A stretch of DNA of 64,000 bases from Sinomonas humi (GTDB lineage Bacteria; Actinomycetota; Actinomycetes; Actinomycetales; Micrococcaceae), in NCBI RefSeq assembly GCF_000802235.1, contig NZ_JTDL01000141.1, forward strand, positions 1-64,000, given 5' to 3'. The position numbers were made by a program, and so were the translations under genes. Positions 41,824 to 51,044 of the stretch are shown in pieces. The notes under the pieces were generated by a model that was given only the letters and a program-made list of their open reading frames with translations, was not told the origin of the DNA and ran no database searches. Position 1 is the first letter of the stretch, and every line of letters begins with the position of its first letter.

Positions 41824-43305
41824 TCAGACGAGCGTTCCGAGGGCCGTCGAAGGGAGCCCGTATGACTTGATCTCGACGTATGCGTCGAAGCCCTCGGGCC
41901 CTGCCTCGCGTCCGATGCCGCTGTTCTTGAACCCGCCGATGGGGGACTGGAACCCTACGGGGTTGCCGTTGACCTCGACCGTTCCCGTGCGTATGTGCCG
42001 GGCGACGTTGAGCGCGTGCTCGAGGTCGGCGGAGAAGACGGACCCGTTGAGCCCGTATTCGGAGTTGTTCGCGATCGCGATCGCCTCGGCCTCGGTGTCG
42101 TAGGTGTGCACGGTGAGGACGGGTCCGAAGATCTCCTCCTGGGCGATGCGCGCATTTGGATCGACGTCGGTGAAGATCGTGGGGTCGACGAAGTAGCCCC
42201 GGTCGAGGTCGGTAGGCCGGCCGCCGCCGATGAGCAGCGAGGCGCCGGAAGATTTCCCGTCGGCGATGTAGGCCTCGACGCGGTCGCGCTGGGCACTGCT
42301 CGCGACAGGCCCGATCTCGGTCGCAGGGTCGAAGGGATCGCCCACGGGCATTGAGCGGATGAGATCGATGAGGCGGTCGTTGAGCTCGTCCCGGATCGAG
42401 CGGGCGACGACGATGCGCGTCTTGTTGCTGCAGACCTGGCCCGTATTGCGGAGGGAGACAGCGCGGATGGCGGCGATCGCCGCGTCGAGGTCGGCGTCCT
42501 CGAGGAGAACGGCGGCCGACTTGCCTCCGAGTTCGAGCGTGCAGCGCCGCAGGTCCTCTCCGCAGATTGCGCCGATGCGACGACCGGCCGCCGTCGAGCC
42601 AGTGAAGGAGACCTTGTCGACGCCGGGGTGGCGCACGAGGTGCTCGCTCACCTCGCGGCTCGCGGGCACGACGTTGAGCACGCCCTTAGGCAACCCCGCC
42701 TTCTCGAGCAGGTGTGCGAGGAGGTACGCGTCGAGCGGTGTGGCCGGTGTCGGTTTGAGCACCATCGTGCACCCCGAAAGCAGCGCAGGAGCGAGCTTGA
42801 TCATCGAGATGAGGAGGGGCGCGTTCCAAGGCACGATGGCGGCGACGACGCCAACAGGCTCCCGGGTGACGAGCGAGTTTCCCGTCGTCGACTGCCGCGT
42901 ATCGGCCCACGGGTACGACGGCGCCAGCTCCAGGAAGGCGTCCAGGAGAAGCCGCGGTCCGATGGACTGCATTTTGGTCGAGAGAGTGATTGGGCAGCCC
43001 ATTTCTGCGCTCACGAGGCGGGCTGCCTCGCCCTCGTGGGCAGCGAGGTCGGCGCTGAGCTTGCGCAGGACTGCGATCCGCTCCTCGAGGGCCATGCGCG
43101 GCCATGGCCCGTGGTCGAAGGCGTGCCGGGCGGCGGCAACGGCGGCGTCGACGTCGGCTTCGAGCGCCTCGGGCACGGTCGCGATGACCTCTTCGGTGGC
43201 GGGGGAGATCACCTCGAGCCTGCGGTCGGATGAGGGGCGAACCCACGAACCGTTGATGAAGAGCCTGTCGTACTGTCCCTGCCAGAGTTCAGTCTGAATG
43301 GTCAT
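41824..43305 (-). CDS. NAD-dependent aldehyde dehydrogenase
   Basis: A 493-residue aldehyde dehydrogenase. GVVAAIVPWNAPLLISMIKL starts the cofactor domain, VSFTGSTAAGRRIGAICGED is the Rossmann helix, LELGGKSAAVLLEDADLDA holds the general-base Glu and SLRNTGQVCSNKTRIVVAR the catalytic Cys. It oxidises an aldehyde to the acid, presumably an aldehyde made from the P450/SDR product. The ATG at 43303-43305 (MTIQTELWQGQYD) is chosen over an upstream extension because the fold starts there and AGGGAT lies upstream. Its 3' end and leader are duplicated as a remnant at 19945-20192. It ends the minus-strand operon begun by the P450. Confidence 0.93.
   Translation of the reverse strand: MTIQTELWQGQYDRLFINGSWVRPSSDRRLEVISPATEEVIATVPEALEADVDAAVAAARHAFDHGPWPRMALEERIAVLRKLSADLAAHEGEAARLVSAEMGCPITLSTKMQSIGPRLLLDAFLELAPSYPWADTRQSTTGNSLVTREPVGVVAAIVPWNAPLLISMIKLAPALLSGCTMVLKPTPATPLDAYLLAHLLEKAGLPKGVLNVVPASREVSEHLVRHPGVDKVSFTGSTAAGRRIGAICGEDLRRCTLELGGKSAAVLLEDADLDAAIAAIRAVSLRNTGQVCSNKTRIVVARSIRDELNDRLIDLIRSMPVGDPFDPATEIGPVASSAQRDRVEAYIADGKSSGASLLIGGGRPTDLDRGYFVDPTIFTDVDPNARIAQEEIFGPVLTVHTYDTEAEAIAIANNSEYGLNGSVFSADLEHALNVARHIRTGTVEVNGNPVGFQSPIGGFKNSGIGREAGPEGFDAYVEIKSYGLPSTALGTLV
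41882..41952 (-). repeat. 71-bp exact direct repeat of 20027-20097
   Basis: Identical to 20027-20097 and in the same orientation; lies in the last part of the intact aldehyde dehydrogenase gene. See the remnant entry for what it implies. Confidence 0.9.
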
Positions 43306-43462
43306 TGCTAAATCCCTACGTCGTTGTATCGGTCGAGCTGCGGATCGCCAAGGTTGGGAGGGCTTGCGCGGACCCTGGGAACAGTCGATGAAGAAACACA
43401 CACGCTGCCGCCGCCGCTGCCCCGGCGCGTCTAGATCAAGTCCTCTTCGGGACGATCAAAGG

Positions 43463-43798
43463 TCAGTCCTCTTCGGGGGCGATGGTGACTGTGATGCCGT
43501 CGAGGCTCTCGCAGCGCTCGACTTGGCACGAGAGGCGCGAGGTCTCGGGGTCGTAGGCCTCCTGCTCCTCGAGGAGTTCGAGCTCGTCGCTGCTGCGGGG
43601 GCCGAGGGTGTCCACGACGGCCTTGTCGAGGAAGACGTGGCACGTGGCGCAGGAGGCGGTTCCCCCGCACGAGGCGAGGATGGGGAAGTCGTTGTCGCGC
43701 AGGGTCTCCATGAGCGACTGGCCCGGCTCCCATTCCACCCCGCGCCGCTGGCCGTCGCGGTCGACGACGTTGATCGTGGTCTTGGTTGTGGTTGTCAT
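43463..43798 (-). CDS. Adrenodoxin-type 2Fe-2S ferredoxin
   Basis: A 111-residue plant/vertebrate-type [2Fe-2S] ferredoxin. Cluster ligands are Cys44, Cys50, Cys53 (CGGTASCATC) and Cys91 (RLSCQV), the C-x5-C-x2-C-x37-C spacing of ferredoxins that serve class I bacterial P450s. DELELLEEQEAYDPETSRL is the acidic helix that docks on the P450 and reductase. The ATG at 43796-43798 opens a Thr-rich start. It lies between the reductase (40-base gap) and the aldehyde dehydrogenase and is most likely the direct electron donor to the P450 at 46798. Confidence 0.93.
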   Translation of the reverse strand: MTTTTKTTINVVDRDGQRRGVEWEPGQSLMETLRDNDFPILASCGGTASCATCHVFLDKAVVDTLGPRSSDELELLEEQEAYDPETSRLSCQVERCESLDGITVTIAPEED

Positions 43799-43838
43799 GG
43801 CAAGTCCTTTCAGTTCCTCTGTGGATCTTCGGATCAGG

Positions 43839-45077
43839 TCAGCGGGTCTGGGCGACCGGTTCCTGCACGGTTGCAGAGAGCTTGACGGCGGGGTCCGAGG
43901 CGAGGTCTGGGTCGAGCGCGGCGCCGGCCGCGACGAGCTTCTTCCCGGAGATGAAGTCAGCGAGCGAGCCGACGGTGTCGATGGCGGCCAGACGCCCCTC
44001 CCGCAGGTACAGGACGGCGAACTTCCCGCTCGCCGGGTCGCCCCTGAGCACGATCTCGTCCTCTGGAAGGCGCAGCCCGGCCGTCTGCAGGCGTACTCCG
44101 TGCTGGACCGTCCAGAACCAGGGGACCTCGTGCCTTGCACTCGGCTGTCCCATGATGCTGTTGGCGGCATTGACGGCCTGAGCCTGGGCGCTCTGGATGC
44201 TTTCGAGGCGCCGGTCGATGCCGTGCTGCTGGTCGACCAGCCTGGTCGCGTCGCCGGCGGCGTAGACATCGGGGTCGGAGGTCCGGGAGTCGAGGTCGAC
44301 CAGGATGCCGTCGCGCACCGCCAGCCCGGCGGCCGCGGCGAGCTCCTGACGGGGAACCACCCCGATGCCGGCGACGACCACGTCCGCCGGATAGGTCGCG
44401 CCGTCGGCCGTGATGACCTCCTCGACGCGGCCCTCGCCGCGGAGCTCTGTCACGGCGGCCCCGAAGACGAACCTCGTCCCGTGCGAGGCGTGGACCTGCT
44501 CGAAGAAACGGGAGACCGGCTCGGACGTCACCCGGCTCATGACCCTGTCCATGAATTCGAGCACGGTCGTATCGCAGCCAAGGGCGGCGGCTGCGGCGGC
44601 CACCTCGAGGCCGATGTAGCCGGCCCCGACGATCACCACGCGCGCACCGGGATGCAGGGCTGTACGCAGCGCTCGGGCGTCGTCGCGGGTCTTGAGCAGG
44701 TGCACCCCCTCGAGGTCCCCACCCGGGACCTTGAGGGAGCGGGCGCTCGAGCCGGGGGCCAGGATCAGGCGGGCGTACTCGAGTGCGGTGCCGTCGGCCA
44801 GCACGACCCGGCGTGCAGAGCGGTCGATCGCTGCCACTGATCCGGTGACCCGCTCGATGCCCTTATCCGCGAAGTACTGCTCCTTTCGCAGTGGCGCGAC
44901 GTCCTCGCCCGCCCCCGCCTTGAGGAACTCCTTGCTCAGCGGAGGACGCTCGTAGGTGTCGCCGGCCTGCTCCTCGACGATTAGGATCCGGCCCGGCCAC
45001 TCCAGCTCGTGCAGCCGCACCGCGGCCTGGACCCCGGCGTGGCCGGCTCCGACGATGACAATCGCTTCTTCGGACAT
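43839..45077 (-). CDS. Ferredoxin reductase (putidaredoxin/rhodocoxin-reductase type)
   Basis: A 412-residue FAD enzyme that passes electrons from NAD(P)H to a ferredoxin. IVIVGAGHAGVQAAVRLHEL (6-25) binds FAD, YERPPLSKEFLKAGAG is the reductase signature, VVIVGAGYIGLEVAAAAAAL binds the nicotinamide cofactor, and SDPDVYAAGDATRL is the second FAD segment. GIERVTGSVAAIDRSARRVV follows the usual order. Together with the ferredoxin and P450 it forms a class I bacterial P450 chain. Only eight bases separate it from the FprB-like gene upstream. Confidence 0.93.
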   Translation of the reverse strand: MSEEAIVIVGAGHAGVQAAVRLHELEWPGRILIVEEQAGDTYERPPLSKEFLKAGAGEDVAPLRKEQYFADKGIERVTGSVAAIDRSARRVVLADGTALEYARLILAPGSSARSLKVPGGDLEGVHLLKTRDDARALRTALHPGARVVIVGAGYIGLEVAAAAAALGCDTTVLEFMDRVMSRVTSEPVSRFFEQVHASHGTRFVFGAAVTELRGEGRVEEVITADGATYPADVVVAGIGVVPRQELAAAAGLAVRDGILVDLDSRTSDPDVYAAGDATRLVDQQHGIDRRLESIQSAQAQAVNAANSIMGQPSARHEVPWFWTVQHGVRLQTAGLRLPEDEIVLRGDPASGKFAVLYLREGRLAAIDTVGSLADFISGKKLVAAGAALDPDLASDPAVKLSATVQEPVAQTR

Positions 45078-45084
45078 TTCCCCT

Positions 45085-46764
45085 TCACTTCCCTCTGAGG
45101 CTTGTTGGAAGTGCTCCCTGCTCGCGGCCGGCCGTCAGGCCGATCGATATGAGGTGGGCTTGGTCGACGATCTTCACCCTGGGCCGTTGAACTCTCGTTC
45201 CCGCTTGGATCTCGTAGTCGTCGATAGCCTGAGCCCCTACGTCGTTGAAGGATCGATCGAGCCTTCCGACGAGATCGTCAGGGTCGTTCGTAGCACTCAG
45301 TCGGCCGTGTTCGAAGTCCTCGACGATCGCGGCGACGGTCGCGTTCGCGCAAGCCTTGTTAGCGCCGATGCCTCCCGTGGAGCCGCGCTTGATCCAGCCG
45401 GTGGCGTAGACGCCCGCGACCGTTCCGCCGCGTTCTGGATCGATCACGCGCCCGCCGTCATTGGGTATGATCCCCGCGTCGTCATCGTAAGGGACCCCGT
45501 CAACAGCTGAACCGCGGAATCCCACGGCTCGGAGCACGAGCCCGCAGTCGATCGTTGCCTCCGTACCCCGCGAGACGACCCGCACGCCCGTGACAGCGTT
45601 CTCACCGAGGATGAGTGTCGGAGTGGCGCCGAATTTGAAGACGATCCTCCGAGGGTCACCAGGGGGTGTCCCTTTGCTGGCGATCTCACCGAGCAGAGCC
45701 AGCTTCTGGTCCTGGTAGTAGCGCTCAAGCTCATCGTTCGTGACCGCTGTGTTGGCCGATTCGAGATCCGAAGGATCCACCACCAGAGCAACCGAGGTCG
45801 AACTCATCAGCCCGAGGAGCTCCGGCGATGTGAAGGCTGCGTACTCAGGTCCGCGCCGAGCCACGAGGATGACCTCCCGGACCCGGGACCCCCGCAGCGC
45901 GTTGAGGGCGTGATCGGCTATGTCAGTCTCGGCTAGGTCGTCGGGATCAGTGGTCAGGATCCGTGCGACGTCGAGGGCGACGTTGCCGTTGCCGAGCACC
46001 ACGACCCGTTCGTGCGAGAGGTCGAAGGAGGCGTCGGCGAACTCCGGATGGCCGTTGAACCAGGCAACGAATTCTGCGGCTGACGCGCTGTTGTGCAGAT
46101 TCTCACCCGATAGGCCTGACGATCTGCCCTCTATTGCGCCCACCGCGTAGACCACGGCGTGGTATCGCTCGGCAAGCTCCTCGTGGGTGATGTCCCTGCC
46201 GACTTCGGTGTTGAAGAAAGTGCGGACGCCGGAACGGCGCCGTGTCGCCGTGAAATTGTCGAGGACCCGCTTCGTGGCAAGGTGGTCCGGAGCCACGCCG
46301 AAGCGCACCAGACCGCCCGGCGTGCACAGGCGCTCGAAGATGTCGACGCGTGCACGTACGTCGACGCGATCGAGCAGCGCTGCCGCGGTGTAGTGGCCGG
46401 CGGCGCCACCCCCGACGACGGCGACACGGAGTGGCTCGGCATCGGGGGCGGCGGGATGCTGTCCCGCAAGTGGATCCGCCCACTCGCTCTGGCGGTCCGC
46501 CGCCGAGCCCGTCGCAGTGTAATAGTCGGCGTTGAGCTTCAGATACTGCTCGTCGCGGGGGCCGAGCTCGGTGTCGGGGATGATCGCCCCGACGGGGCAG
46601 GCCGGGATGCACGCGCCGCAGTCGATGCAGACATCGGGATCGATGTAGAGCATCTCTGCTCTTTGATAGTCGGGCTCGTCGGGAGTCGGATGGATGCAGT
46701 CGACGGGGCAGACCGGCACGCAGGAGGCATCGTTGCAGCAGTTGGAGAGGATGAGGTGGGGCAT
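45085..46764 (-). CDS. Ferredoxin-NADP reductase fused to a 7Fe ferredoxin domain (FprB-like)
   Basis: A 559-residue protein. The first 75 residues are a bacterial 7Fe-type ferredoxin domain (CCNDASCVPVCPVDCIHP and DVCIDCGACIPACPVGAII) and the rest an adrenodoxin-reductase-like FAD/NADP domain (VAVVGGGAAGHYTAAALL; GGLVRFGVAPDHLATKRVLD; VVVLGNGNVALDVARILT; GVYATGWIKRGSTGGIGANK). This is the architecture of mycobacterial FprB. It could feed electrons to the P450 in parallel to the dedicated ferredoxin/reductase pair, or to another acceptor. It lies 33 bases downstream of the P450. Confidence 0.92.
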   Translation of the reverse strand: MPHLILSNCCNDASCVPVCPVDCIHPTPDEPDYQRAEMLYIDPDVCIDCGACIPACPVGAIIPDTELGPRDEQYLKLNADYYTATGSAADRQSEWADPLAGQHPAAPDAEPLRVAVVGGGAAGHYTAAALLDRVDVRARVDIFERLCTPGGLVRFGVAPDHLATKRVLDNFTATRRRSGVRTFFNTEVGRDITHEELAERYHAVVYAVGAIEGRSSGLSGENLHNSASAAEFVAWFNGHPEFADASFDLSHERVVVLGNGNVALDVARILTTDPDDLAETDIADHALNALRGSRVREVILVARRGPEYAAFTSPELLGLMSSTSVALVVDPSDLESANTAVTNDELERYYQDQKLALLGEIASKGTPPGDPRRIVFKFGATPTLILGENAVTGVRVVSRGTEATIDCGLVLRAVGFRGSAVDGVPYDDDAGIIPNDGGRVIDPERGGTVAGVYATGWIKRGSTGGIGANKACANATVAAIVEDFEHGRLSATNDPDDLVGRLDRSFNDVGAQAIDDYEIQAGTRVQRPRVKIVDQAHLISIGLTAGREQGALPTSLRGK

Positions 46765-46797
46765 GGCAGGTCCTAGCGGATCGGATCTTCTCGCGGT

Positions 46798-47997
46798 TCA
46801 GTACCGGACGGGGAAGGTGTTCAGTCCTCGAACCCAGTACGACGGCATCCATTCCGGGGTTTCGTGGATTGGCTGCAGACTGGGCATCCGCTCGAGGGCT
46901 CTGGTCAGCGCGGTGCCGCACATCATCTTTCCGAGCAATGCTCCGAGACAGTAGTGTGTGCCGAGCCCGAGGGCGAGATGGCGGCTATTGCCCTTGCGCG
47001 TGATGTCGAAGGTATCCGGATCTTCGATCACGGTCTCGTCCCTGTTGGCCGAGCTGATGTACGCCATCACTATGGAGTCCTTGGGTATGGTTTGGCCGTG
47101 GATTTCGATGTCCTGGGTGGCGGTCCGGCTCACGAAGTGCACCGGCGAGGAGTAGCGGAAGGTCTCATCGATTACTGCATCGGCTGTCTTCGCGGGATCC
47201 GCTTTGACGGCTGCCATCGCATCCGGATGGTCGAAGAGGTTGAGCAGAGACGAGCTGATGAGATGCGATGGGGTCTCCGAACCACCGAACTGCAGGATGA
47301 AGGCCAGTGAGAGGATCTCGTCCGCAGTCAGGGCCTGAGAGTCCTCCTCTGCCTGCACGAGCACCGAAACGAGGTCGTTGCCTGGGTTCCTCCGGCGGAA
47401 CTCGATCAGCTCGGTGAAGTACTCGCGGAGTTCCGTCATGCTCCGTTTGATCTGGTCGAGGTCCTCCTGTGGAAGAACGCTCCGGCTCGGAGCACGCAGC
47501 AGATCCATGGTCCACCGCTTGAACTCGTTGCGGGCCGTCCGCTCGTCGGCGCCCAGGATCTTGGCGGTCACGTTGACGGGAACGTGGGCGGCATAGTCGT
47601 GCACGAAGTCGAACTCGCGGCCGCGGTCCTGCACCTCGTCGAGGAGTTCCTCGATGAGCGCGCGGATGTCACCCTCCATCTTGCGGATCACTCCGGGGAG
47701 GAAGGCTTTGTTCGCGAGCTTGCGGATGCGGGTGTGATCCGGCGGATCCATCGCAATGAGGTTCGTCACCTGGGGGACGGGGTCGTATTCACCCAGAGTG
47801 TTGCGGATCCAGTCCCGGGATGAATAGAGATCCGGGCGCCGAAGTGTATCGACAACGTCGTCGTACCGAAACAACGCCCAAACGTTGAGGGGTTCTATGT
47901 AATAGGCGGGAGCCTCGTTGCGCATTGTCCGGTAATAGCCATGAGGATTCTGCTGGTAATCGCGGAGAAACGGATTGAACTCTAGTGCGACGGTCAT
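46798..47997 (-). CDS. Cytochrome P450
   Basis: A 399-residue soluble class I P450 mono-oxygenase that inserts one O2-derived oxygen into an unactivated C-H bond. FILQFGGSETPSHLISSSLL is the I-helix with the G-G-S-E-T proton-relay element, DETFRYSSPVHFVSRTATQD the E-x-x-R helix, and LALGLGTHYCLGALLGKMM the haem loop with the axial Cys. In that loop the otherwise nearly constant Phe (F-G-x-G-x-H-x-C) is Leu. ATG at 47995-47997 (MTVALEFNPFLRDY) with GGAG upstream is preferred to an in-frame start 51 bases earlier. It heads the operon and is divergent from an AraC regulator. Substrate unknown; the size and chain suggest terpenoid, alicyclic or aromatic compounds. Confidence 0.93.
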   Translation of the reverse strand: MTVALEFNPFLRDYQQNPHGYYRTMRNEAPAYYIEPLNVWALFRYDDVVDTLRRPDLYSSRDWIRNTLGEYDPVPQVTNLIAMDPPDHTRIRKLANKAFLPGVIRKMEGDIRALIEELLDEVQDRGREFDFVHDYAAHVPVNVTAKILGADERTARNEFKRWTMDLLRAPSRSVLPQEDLDQIKRSMTELREYFTELIEFRRRNPGNDLVSVLVQAEEDSQALTADEILSLAFILQFGGSETPSHLISSSLLNLFDHPDAMAAVKADPAKTADAVIDETFRYSSPVHFVSRTATQDIEIHGQTIPKDSIVMAYISSANRDETVIEDPDTFDITRKGNSRHLALGLGTHYCLGALLGKMMCGTALTRALERMPSLQPIHETPEWMPSYWVRGLNTFPVRY

Positions 47998-48197
47998 ATC
48001 GGCTCCGTTCAAGAGGTCGAGTGTGAGCTGGATTACGGACGTCTTCACGCTAGAAGCAGACGGAACGCCTCTGCTATCCGCTAAACGTCGCGCTTCATCC
48101 GGTTACCGCAGATTGCCTCGAGATCAGGGGCGGTGATTTCGTCAATCCGCCGCGGACCGTAGCGCGGTGTGAATGGGGTCACTATTATTGGCGGCCT

Positions 48198-49229
48198 ATG
48201 GATCCTCTTGACGACGCGGCGCTCCAGCCGGGGTTTGTGGGCGCTGATCCCGAGCACGACCGACTCGTCGGCCAGAAGAGCGGTCTCGTGTCTCTGCGGG
48301 GGCGCGACGCTGAGTTGGTCCGGCGGCAGACATCGGCGGCCTTCAGCGAGGTCGACATGCAATTCGCGGGTGTGAATGATCTGGACTTCCAGCTCGACCT
48401 CGCCCGCTCGTCGCGGCTGACCCTCGGCCGGATGGGGTACGGGGATGCGGCGACCGTCTTCGGACCCCCGATGGAGGACTGGTACCACATCAATGTCCCC
48501 ATGACGGGGGAGTCGCGCGCTGAACAGAACGGGCGGCGCGGCGCTCTGACAGCCGGTCGAGCTGCCATCATGTTCCGTCCTGGCGAGCCGCTCAAGGTGA
48601 CGATGAGTGCGAGATCTTGGCAGTACCACGTCAAGATTCCGAAGCGACTGCTCGAGGCACGGGCAGCTAAGATGGCCGGTTTGCCAACGGGTGAGCCCAT
48701 CGACTTCGACCTCACCTTCGATCTGACTGACGGCATGGGACCGACCCTGCTGTCGGCAGTCCGCTTCCTGTACGAGGAGTGCAGCCGTCCTCAAGGCCTA
48801 AGTGCCGTTCCTCTCGCATGCCAGGAGTTCGAATCAGCGTTCTTGACTCAGATCCTCATGACAGTACCCAGTCAGCTGATCAGGATTGTCGCCCGCCCGC
48901 CCGAACGAGTACGACGGTCCCGGGTACGAGACGTGTTCGAATACATCGATGCCAATGCCGACCGGGAGATCACGACTGCCGATCTCGCCCAGATCGCCGG
49001 GTGCAGCATTCGGTCACTGCAGGCCGAGTTCCGCGAGTCGGTGGGTATCAGTCCCACCGCCTACCTACGTGGAGTCCGCCTGGACCGCGTTCACGCCGAC
49101 CTTCTGGCGGGCGGTGCGGTCACCGCCGTCGCCGCAAAATGGGGCTTCTACCATTTTGGGCGGTTCGCGGGCCATTACCGCGAGCGGTTCGGGGTCACGC
49201 CATCGGAGACGGCCCGAGGCACGCGATAA
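48198..49229 (+). CDS. AraC-family transcriptional regulator (divergent from P450 operon)
   Basis: A 343-residue activator with an N-terminal AraC_binding_2-type ligand domain (about 50-200; HINVPMTGESRAEQNGRRGA) and C-terminal double helix-turn-helix (EITTADLAQIAGCSIRSLQA and FRESVGISPTAYLRGVRLDR, then VAAKWGFYHFGRFAGHYRER and FGVTPSETA). It is transcribed away from the P450 operon across a 200-base gap, the usual arrangement for the operon's activator. No clear AT-rich element of the A-K type is seen in that gap, so this operon seems to be under different control. Paralogue of the regulator at 56895. Confidence 0.9.
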   Translation: MDPLDDAALQPGFVGADPEHDRLVGQKSGLVSLRGRDAELVRRQTSAAFSEVDMQFAGVNDLDFQLDLARSSRLTLGRMGYGDAATVFGPPMEDWYHINVPMTGESRAEQNGRRGALTAGRAAIMFRPGEPLKVTMSARSWQYHVKIPKRLLEARAAKMAGLPTGEPIDFDLTFDLTDGMGPTLLSAVRFLYEECSRPQGLSAVPLACQEFESAFLTQILMTVPSQLIRIVARPPERVRRSRVRDVFEYIDANADREITTADLAQIAGCSIRSLQAEFRESVGISPTAYLRGVRLDRVHADLLAGGAVTAVAAKWGFYHFGRFAGHYRERFGVTPSETARGTR

Positions 49230-49242
49230 GGTCCTCGGGCGC

Positions 49243-50058
49243 TCAGCGCGCCGTCGTCGCCTGACTGTGCCGGCCTACGGTGACGGCCTTGTCAGCGTTG
49301 GCGAGTCCGACGACGCTCGCCGAGCCCAAGGTTCCCTGCCGGTCGAAAAGGAGTGCTGTTCCCGCGGAGATCCCGGCCTCGGCGGAACGGTGGTTCACCA
49401 CGACCCCGAGCCCGGGGCCTATCGGGAGGCGGGAAAGGGCGACGGAGACATCGGCGTTAATGTACTCGACGCCGCGGTCGCCCCAGTGCACGACGAGGCT
49501 TGTGAGGTCGCTCGTGCTCGCAACGCACTGGAAGGGCGTCGGTGGTTCTCCGTGCACGATCGTGAGCGGCTCCTGCCACACGGCCTTGGCGTGCTCGTTG
49601 TAGTGGTCGGCGGGCTCGGGCGTCCAAGCTCCCCCGTGGCTCTGATAGACGCGTCCCTCTTCGTCGGATCTCACACCAGCCGGGGGAGGATCTGGGTGCC
49701 CGTCGGCGGCCCAGAGCCGGCCCTCCGGATTCTCCGATAACGCGAGGAAGAGGACATGGGCGCGTGCCACGACGACACCGCCTTGGACCATCTCGCTGTC
49801 GACGAGCGTGAGCCTACGACCGCTGCGCACGACCGTAGCGCGCATGGTCGAGGCAGTCATGAGCGCGGGTCGGAAGAGCTCGAACGTGGCGCGCGCGGGC
49901 TGCCGGTCCTGGGCGGGGCAGGCCTGTTCAGCGGCCCGCGCGAGGAGGCCCGTGACGGCGGGGCCGCGCAGCTGTTTGGGGTGCCAGCCGCTCGATGCCG
50001 TCGGGAGAGGCTCGAAGACTCCGTCGTCGTGGCTGAAATAGCCCTCGGTCGCCCTCAT
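49243..50058 (-). CDS. Acyl-CoA thioesterase-like protein (TesB-type double hotdog)
   Basis: A 271-residue protein of the thioesterase-like superfamily related to TesB/acyl-CoA thioesterase II. An N-terminal hotdog has GPAVTGLLARAAEQACPAQD and ARATFELFRPALMTASTMRA (about 31-78); the C-terminal hotdog has DLTSLVVHWGDRGVEYINAD and GPGLGVVVNHRSAEAGISAG with the conserved D-x-x-S/T pattern, then GTALLFDRQGTLGSASVVGL. Both domains are complete. The ATG at 50056-50058 overlaps the SDR stop by four bases. It faces the AraC gene convergently (13 bases apart). Likely role is release of an acid from an acyl-CoA, substrate unknown. Confidence 0.75.
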   Translation of the reverse strand: MRATEGYFSHDDGVFEPLPTASSGWHPKQLRGPAVTGLLARAAEQACPAQDRQPARATFELFRPALMTASTMRATVVRSGRRLTLVDSEMVQGGVVVARAHVLFLALSENPEGRLWAADGHPDPPPAGVRSDEEGRVYQSHGGAWTPEPADHYNEHAKAVWQEPLTIVHGEPPTPFQCVASTSDLTSLVVHWGDRGVEYINADVSVALSRLPIGPGLGVVVNHRSAEAGISAGTALLFDRQGTLGSASVVGLANADKAVTVGRHSQATTAR

Positions 50059-50858
50059 GCGTTCGCCGCGTCGAAGATCTCGGTCGAGGAGTCGACGACG
50101 GCGCCGCCGCCGTCTGCCACCACGGTATGGCCCGTGACCATCGACGCATCCGACGATGTGAGGAACGCGCAGACGGCGGCGATTTCGGCGGGATCGGCGG
50201 GGCGTCGCAGCGGCACGCGCGCGGTCGCTGACTCGTAGGCCTCCTCGACGGTGATGCCGTCCCGCTGGGCGATGAACGCCATGCCGCCGTCGCCGAAGGG
50301 GGTGCGGATCCACCCCGGACTCACTCCATTGACTCGCACGCCTCGGGGGCCGTACTCGCGGGCTAGCCAGCGGACGATGCCGACGATGCCGGTCTTGGCA
50401 GCGGTGTAGCCTGCGGTGCCCGCTGGTCCGGAGAAGATTCCCGCCGAAGAGGAGATCAGGACGGCGGAGCCTCTGGACTCAATCAGACGGGGCATGGCTT
50501 CCGCGACGAGGTAGAAGGGTCCACTCAGGTTGATGTCGAGGTTGCGGAGCCAGGCCTCCTGGGTCTTCGGGCTTGTGGTCGAGGGGATCTGTGCTCCTTG
50601 GGCGGCGATGACGGCATCGAGGCCTCCGAGTTCTTTGGCTGCTTCTGCGACCACGTCGTGCAGTTCGCCGCGCACCGTCCCGTCCGCCGGAAGTGCGAGA
50701 CCGCCTACCTCCTCGGCCAAAGCGGCGAGGCCGGTGGCATTGATGTCTGTGAGCGCGACTCGCGCGCCGTCGGCGGAGAATCGACGGGCGACGGCGGTGC
50801 CGAGGCCCCCGGCTGCGCCGCTTATGAGGACTCGGGTAGGACGGCCAATCTGGATCAT
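50055..50858 (-). CDS. Short-chain dehydrogenase/reductase, alcohol-to-ketone type
   Basis: A 267-residue NAD(P)-dependent SDR: cofactor loop ISGAAGGLGTAVARRFSADG (11-30), acidic DINATGLAAL favouring NAD, AAQGAQIPSTT, catalytic Ser in LISSSAGIFSGPAGT and the YTAAKTG Tyr/Lys pair near 155. GVSPGWIRTPFGDGGMAFIA is the substrate-cap region. The ATG at 50856-50858 has no ribosome site; an A/T-rich -10-like element ends only six bases upstream, so the mRNA is probably leaderless. It is placed next to a P450 operon and the HyuAB/ligase operon and may oxidise the alcohol made by the P450 to a ketone (inference). Confidence 0.88.
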   Translation of the reverse strand: MIQIGRPTRVLISGAAGGLGTAVARRFSADGARVALTDINATGLAALAEEVGGLALPADGTVRGELHDVVAEAAKELGGLDAVIAAQGAQIPSTTSPKTQEAWLRNLDINLSGPFYLVAEAMPRLIESRGSAVLISSSAGIFSGPAGTAGYTAAKTGIVGIVRWLAREYGPRGVRVNGVSPGWIRTPFGDGGMAFIAQRDGITVEEAYESATARVPLRRPADPAEIAAVCAFLTSSDASMVTGHTVVADGGGAVVDSSTEIFDAANA

Positions 50859-50863
50859 GGATC

Positions 50864-50880
50864 TAATTTTATATATTTTT
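50864..50880 (-). promoter_or_regulatory. AT-rich promoter element (site J), probably driving a leaderless transcript
   Basis: Read toward the SDR: AAAAATATATAAAATTAG directly before ATCC-ATG. A -10 box at TATAAA would place the start of transcription at, or within a few bases of, the ATG. The 180 bases to the right also hold the unmarked promoter of the divergent zinc-ribbon/HyuAB operon. Confidence 0.5.
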
Positions 50881-51044
50881 CGAGCAACAGCCAAGGCTTA
50901 GACCTGATTCGTCGGTCAGGATCCGGAACTGCGCAAATCGGATGGGTGCAATGCGCCAGCTGGATAGTGACTCGGATCACAGGATCCTATCTTCGAATAG
51001 CGGCCATGGAGGCCGCGAAAAGAACGACGCCGGAGGTCCCCCCC

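Noticed and set aside
41777-42103. A plus-strand frame over the 3' end of the aldehyde dehydrogenase
   Set aside because: It is antisense to conserved aldehyde dehydrogenase codons and has no recognisable protein features.
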